A stretch of DNA of 64,000 bases from Casp-actino8 sp001510335. Its GTDB lineage: Bacteria > Actinomycetota > Acidimicrobiia > Acidimicrobiales > Ilumatobacteraceae. The DNA is taken from contig JAQCEM010000010.1 of the NCBI GenBank assembly GCA_027729635.1, forward strand, positions 1 to 64,000, given 5' to 3'. Position 1 is the first letter of the stretch. Every line of letters starts with the position of its first letter. Both the position numbers and the translations under genes were made by a program. Under the pieces are notes generated by a model. That model did no database searches. It was not told the origin of the DNA and saw only the letters and a list, made by a program, of their open reading frames with translations. This document shows, one piece after another, positions 61,111 through 64,000 of this stretch.

Positions 61111-62007
61111 ATGCGTAGATCTTTTGCACTTGGTGTCATTGTCGCCCTATCAGGTTTAGTGGCCTGCTCGAGTGGCGATAGTTCGAACAACGCCTCTGAT
61201 CCTTCAGTTGTTGAAACGGAAGTACCGGTTACTGACGCTCCGACGACTGATGCTCCGGTGACCGAAGCTCCGACGACGACTGAAGTCACAGAACCGTTGC
61301 AAATTTTGGTGACGAATGATGACGGTATTGGTGCCGATGGTATTGATGTGATCGTGCAGGCATTGCTGCAACTCGACAATGTTGAACTCACCGTCGTTGC
61401 GCCGCTTGAAAATCAAAGTGGTAGTGGCAGCAAAACGACCGAAGGTGCTTTGACGGTTACCGATGCGACAACCAAGAGCGGTTACGCCGCCAAAGCAGTT
61501 GCTGGTTTCCCTGCCGACAGCATGGTGTGGGCCATTGATCAAGGCGGTATTGACTTTGTACCCGATCTTGTGGTCTCTGGAATTAACAATGGACAGAACT
61601 ATTCGCTGGAAATCGTCTCGTTGTCGGGCACAGTTGGGGCGGCGCGCGCTGCAGCCCAGCGGAATATTCCATCAATTGCAGTGAGTCAGGGATTGGCTGA
61701 TTCTCCGGATTATCCGACGGCAGCCGATGCAGCCGTGAAATGGATTGAGGAACATCGTGATGAACTGATCGCTCGTGCTGATGGAACCCCAGTGACCGAA
61801 TTCGCCAGTATCAACGCTCCGACGTGTGCTGAGGGCCTGAAAATTCGAGGAGTAATCGAAGTGCCGATTGAGTCAATGGGTACTCGTGATTACAACGCCA
61901 ACAATTGTGCATCAACAGTTGAGCCCACTGGAGATGTGAGTGGCTTCCAAAATGGGTATGTCACGATTACCAAACTGCCCATCACCGGCGGACCATTCGC
62001 AGACTGA
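61111..62007 (+). CDS. SurE-like nucleotidase lipoprotein
   Basis: 298 residues: signal peptide with lipobox LVAC (Cys20), then a Thr/Pro/Ala repeat linker (TDAPTTDAPVTEAPTTT) to about 63, then a SurE domain: ILVTNDDGIGADGID (metal-binding Asp-Asp), VVAPLENQSGSGSK, and VVSGINNGQNYS. SurE is normally a cytoplasmic 5'/3'-nucleotidase; this version is predicted to be on the cell surface. AAGAAAG precedes the ATG. Divergent from tauE-like with about 100 bp between. Confidence 0.88.
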   Translation: MRRSFALGVIVALSGLVACSSGDSSNNASDPSVVETEVPVTDAPTTDAPVTEAPTTTEVTEPLQILVTNDDGIGADGIDVIVQALLQLDNVELTVVAPLENQSGSGSKTTEGALTVTDATTKSGYAAKAVAGFPADSMVWAIDQGGIDFVPDLVVSGINNGQNYSLEIVSLSGTVGAARAAAQRNIPSIAVSQGLADSPDYPTAADAAVKWIEEHRDELIARADGTPVTEFASINAPTCAEGLKIRGVIEVPIESMGTRDYNANNCASTVEPTGDVSGFQNGYVTITKLPITGGPFAD

Positions 62008-62021
62008 GATAACTGACCGAA

Positions 62022-62984
62022 CTATTTGCTGAGTACTGAAGCGCCAACGCGACGGCGATGGAAGGTTGCATCGCCGTAAGCGCGCATGAGCGCCCACGAC
62101 TTCTTCATCCACAGTTGAAGATCGGCTTCCCAGGTGTAACCAATGCCGCCGTGCACCTGCATGGTTGAACGACTCGCTCGGTAAGCGGCTTCACTGGCGA
62201 GAGCCTTGGCCATGCTGATGTCACGAGCTGCCGTCGCAGCACCAGTACTTGCGCTCCATGCGGCTCGGTAAGTAGGCGCTTTGGCGAATTCAACTTTGAG
62301 TAACGCATCAGACATGAGGTGTTTGACGGCTTGGAAAGACCCGATGGGCTTGCCGAATTGTTCGCGTTGACGCGCATATTCGGCAGCGACTTCGATCATG
62401 CGCTCTGATGCACCGATTAAATAAGCGGCACTTGCGAGTGCCATGACATCTGATGCGGGTAGTCCGAAAACTTCAGCAGACGCACTTGTTTCAGTTCCGC
62501 CAGAAATGGTGAACAGTTGACGTCCGCCGTCAATGCCATGAGCATCGCTGGTCGAAAAGCCAGTAATGACTGCTTCGTTGCGTAAAACAAGATTGGCAAC
62601 TTGGGCGTGAGCAACATATGGAATGTTGTCAACCCAAAGTGTTGCAATCTGCGAACCGTCAACTAATGAGGGCCCCCACGAAGTATTCGCAAGTGCAGGT
62701 GCTGCCACCGCCATGTGTTCGAGCACCGGTCCGGGAACGCCTGCTCGACCTAATTCTTGGAATAACAAAATGGCATCAATCAACGTGCCACCCATTCCGC
62801 CGGCCGATTCGGAAACGAGCATCGAGAGCACGCCCATCTCGGAGAGGCGGGTCCACAATTGTGGAATGTGTCCGGTGTGATTTTCCCAAGCCTCACGAAC
62901 ATGAGCGGGAGTGCACTCATTCGACAATAAATCGCGAAGACCCTCGGCGAAGAGGCGTTGATCATCGGTAAATGAAAATTTCAT
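62022..62984 (-). CDS. Acyl-CoA dehydrogenase (short, second subunit type)
   Basis: 320 residues from ATG 62984. FSFTDDQRLFAEGLRDLL at the start, ESAGGMGGTLIDAILLFQELG, and QVHGGIGYTWEADLQLWMKKSWALM near the end. It lacks the SEPxAGSDL middle block of full members, and is shorter. It follows another acyl-CoA dehydrogenase with a gap of 4 bp, an arrangement known from alpha2-beta2 acyl-CoA dehydrogenases of steroid-degrading actinobacteria, where one chain is catalytically degenerate. Confidence 0.88.
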   Translation of the reverse strand: MKFSFTDDQRLFAEGLRDLLSNECTPAHVREAWENHTGHIPQLWTRLSEMGVLSMLVSESAGGMGGTLIDAILLFQELGRAGVPGPVLEHMAVAAPALANTSWGPSLVDGSQIATLWVDNIPYVAHAQVANLVLRNEAVITGFSTSDAHGIDGGRQLFTISGGTETSASAEVFGLPASDVMALASAAYLIGASERMIEVAAEYARQREQFGKPIGSFQAVKHLMSDALLKVEFAKAPTYRAAWSASTGAATAARDISMAKALASEAAYRASRSTMQVHGGIGYTWEADLQLWMKKSWALMRAYGDATFHRRRVGASVLSK

Positions 62985-62988
62985 GACG

Positions 62989-64000
62989 TCACATTCCCTT
63001 CGGCAATTGCAGCACGCGGTCAGCGATGATGTTGCGTTGAATTTCGTTGGTTCCGGCGTAGATCGGACCACTCAATGAAAACAAGAAGCCGTCAACCCAG
63101 CGTTCAAAGGGTCCTTCCATACGTTCGGATTCGGGTCCAAGGATCTGCAGCGCGATTTCATGGATGCGCACATCCATCTCACTCCAGAAGATTTTGTTGA
63201 GGCTTGCCTCGGCCCCAATTGCCCGACCTTCAAGCATTCCGGTCACGGTTTGATACGTGTGTAATCGGTAACCCTCGGCCTGCATCCAGACATCAGTGAC
63301 AGCATCTGAAAGTGCAGTATCTGTTGGGTCGGCGTAAGTGCGCCACAAATGAATTAAGCGGTTGACAGCCTCAGAGAATCGTGCGGGACTACGCAAACTC
63401 ACGCCACGTTCAAAGCCAGCAGTCGCCATGGCGACACCCCAACCTTTGTTTTCTTCGCCCAAAGTATTCGCTAACGGAACGCGTACATCGTCAAAAAAGA
63501 TTTCGGCAAATCCAGTATCGCCATCAAGTTGTGCGATGGGTCGAACAGTGATACCAGGCAGATCAAGGGGACACAGAATAAAGGTCAAACCCCGATGGCG
63601 ATCGGCAGTCGGGTCAGTGCGGAAGATTCCGAAACACCAGTCAGCCCATACGGCACGGCTCGCCCAAATTTTCTGGCCATTTAAAATCCATTCATTACCA
63701 TCGCGAGTTGCCTTACTACGAATACCCGCCAGGTCGCTGCCGGCATTGGGCTCGCTCCAGGCTTGACCCCACACAATTTCTGATGAGGCCATAGAGGGCA
63801 AGAACTTGGCTTTTTGTTCTTCGGTGCCGACTTCCATAATGGTGGGGCCGAGTAAGAAAATGCCGTTTTGATTCACTCGACCGGGCGCACCCGCTCGGTA
63901 ATACTCCTCTTCAAAAATCAACCACTTGATGTAATCGGCGTTGCGGCCGCCGTACTCAACAGGCCACGACACGGCCGACCAGCGACCCTCGTACAACTTT
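62989..64000 (-). CDS. Acyl-CoA dehydrogenase, 5' end beyond window
   Basis: At least 337 residues, N-terminus outside. WPVEYGGRNADYIKWLIFEEEYYRAGAPGRVN, QAWSEPNAGSDLAGIRSKATRDGNEWILNGQKIWASRA, FAEIFFDDVRVP and YAGTNEIQRNIIADRVLQLP: the full middle and C-terminal signatures. Probably the catalytic partner of the following shorter dehydrogenase. Together they would oxidise an acyl-CoA made by the ligases of the island. Confidence 0.92.
   Translation of the reverse strand, partial: KLYEGRWSAVSWPVEYGGRNADYIKWLIFEEEYYRAGAPGRVNQNGIFLLGPTIMEVGTEEQKAKFLPSMASSEIVWGQAWSEPNAGSDLAGIRSKATRDGNEWILNGQKIWASRAVWADWCFGIFRTDPTADRHRGLTFILCPLDLPGITVRPIAQLDGDTGFAEIFFDDVRVPLANTLGEENKGWGVAMATAGFERGVSLRSPARFSEAVNRLIHLWRTYADPTDTALSDAVTDVWMQAEGYRLHTYQTVTGMLEGRAIGAEASLNKIFWSEMDVRIHEIALQILGPESERMEGPFERWVDGFLFSLSGPIYAGTNEIQRNIIADRVLQLPKGM

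Noticed and set aside
1..64000. tRNA or rRNA genes, CRISPR arrays, insertion sequences, prophage or toxin-antitoxin modules
   Set aside because: Looked for in intergenic gaps and in protein sequences; none found by eye.

Overview
The window looks like a chromosome segment of a moderate-GC actinobacterium, most plausibly a planktonic member of the Acidimicrobiia. This is inferred from gene content, not from any rRNA (none is present). Pointers are a homodimeric AceE, an actinobacterial-type DapD, mycothiol-conjugate amidase, LLM/F420-type oxidoreductases, DUF3039 and DUF4031 proteins, a biotinylated acyl-CoA carboxylase alpha chain, the ImuA'-ImuB-DnaE2 mutasome and LexA boxes of the CGAAC-N4-GTTCG type. 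I saw no tRNA, rRNA, CRISPR array, insertion sequence or prophage. Coding density is high, no gap exceeds about 300 bp, and the only gene that looks broken internally is a DUF6311-like membrane protein cut by one in-frame TGA.

Layout. 1-5.4 kb: a secreted protein fragment, the interrupted membrane protein, aceE, and divergent rnhA. 5.5-10.2 kb: a large exported SpoIID/SGNH fusion, an SDR and a pentapeptide-repeat lipoprotein. 10.2-15.9 kb: an lysS-dapD-argJ operon, then an LpdA-like quinone reductase and an RDD protein. 15.9-18.6 kb: acyl-CoA carboxylase alpha chain, divergent from its biotin ligase birA. 18.6-23.2 kb: an LCP ligase and rmlACBD (dTDP-rhamnose and its attachment to the wall). 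23.2-27.5 kb: MOSC, selD, rnhB, an acyl-CoA dehydrogenase and an Nfu_N-like protein. 27.5-36.6 kb: a B12-binding CarH-like regulator followed by SOS-controlled imuA'-imuB; then, past an atypical response regulator and a Cys/Met PLP enzyme, SOS-controlled dnaE2. 36.6-50.4 kb: housekeeping and accessory genes (LysE exporter, NUDIX, DUF3039, FmdB, DUF4031, rhomboid, GGDEF-EAL, mca, ChbG, nuclease lipoprotein, thiolase, nudC, ceramidase-like lipoprotein, LLM enzyme). 50.4-64 kb: a catabolic island with a five-gene operon (alcohol dehydrogenase, acyl-CoA ligase, two SDRs, TetR), a TauD-type dioxygenase, an amidohydrolase plus FadD3-like ligase, an LLM oxidoreductase, a TauE/SafE exporter, a SurE lipoprotein and two acyl-CoA dehydrogenases.

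Two regulatory themes stand out. First, at least 17 start codons sit 6 or 7 nt after a TANNNT hexamer (often TAGCCT), which is the signature of leaderless transcription; it also settles several start choices. Second, two 17-bp palindromes sharing the core TCTGACG-CG-GTCAGA lie in the two divergent promoter regions of the 50-60 kb island. The five-gene operon leaving one of them ends in a TetR gene, which makes that TetR the obvious candidate ligand and implies autoregulation. A third likely operator (ATGCAC-N6-GTGCAT) abuts the -10 of the B12-binding regulator next to the mutasome.
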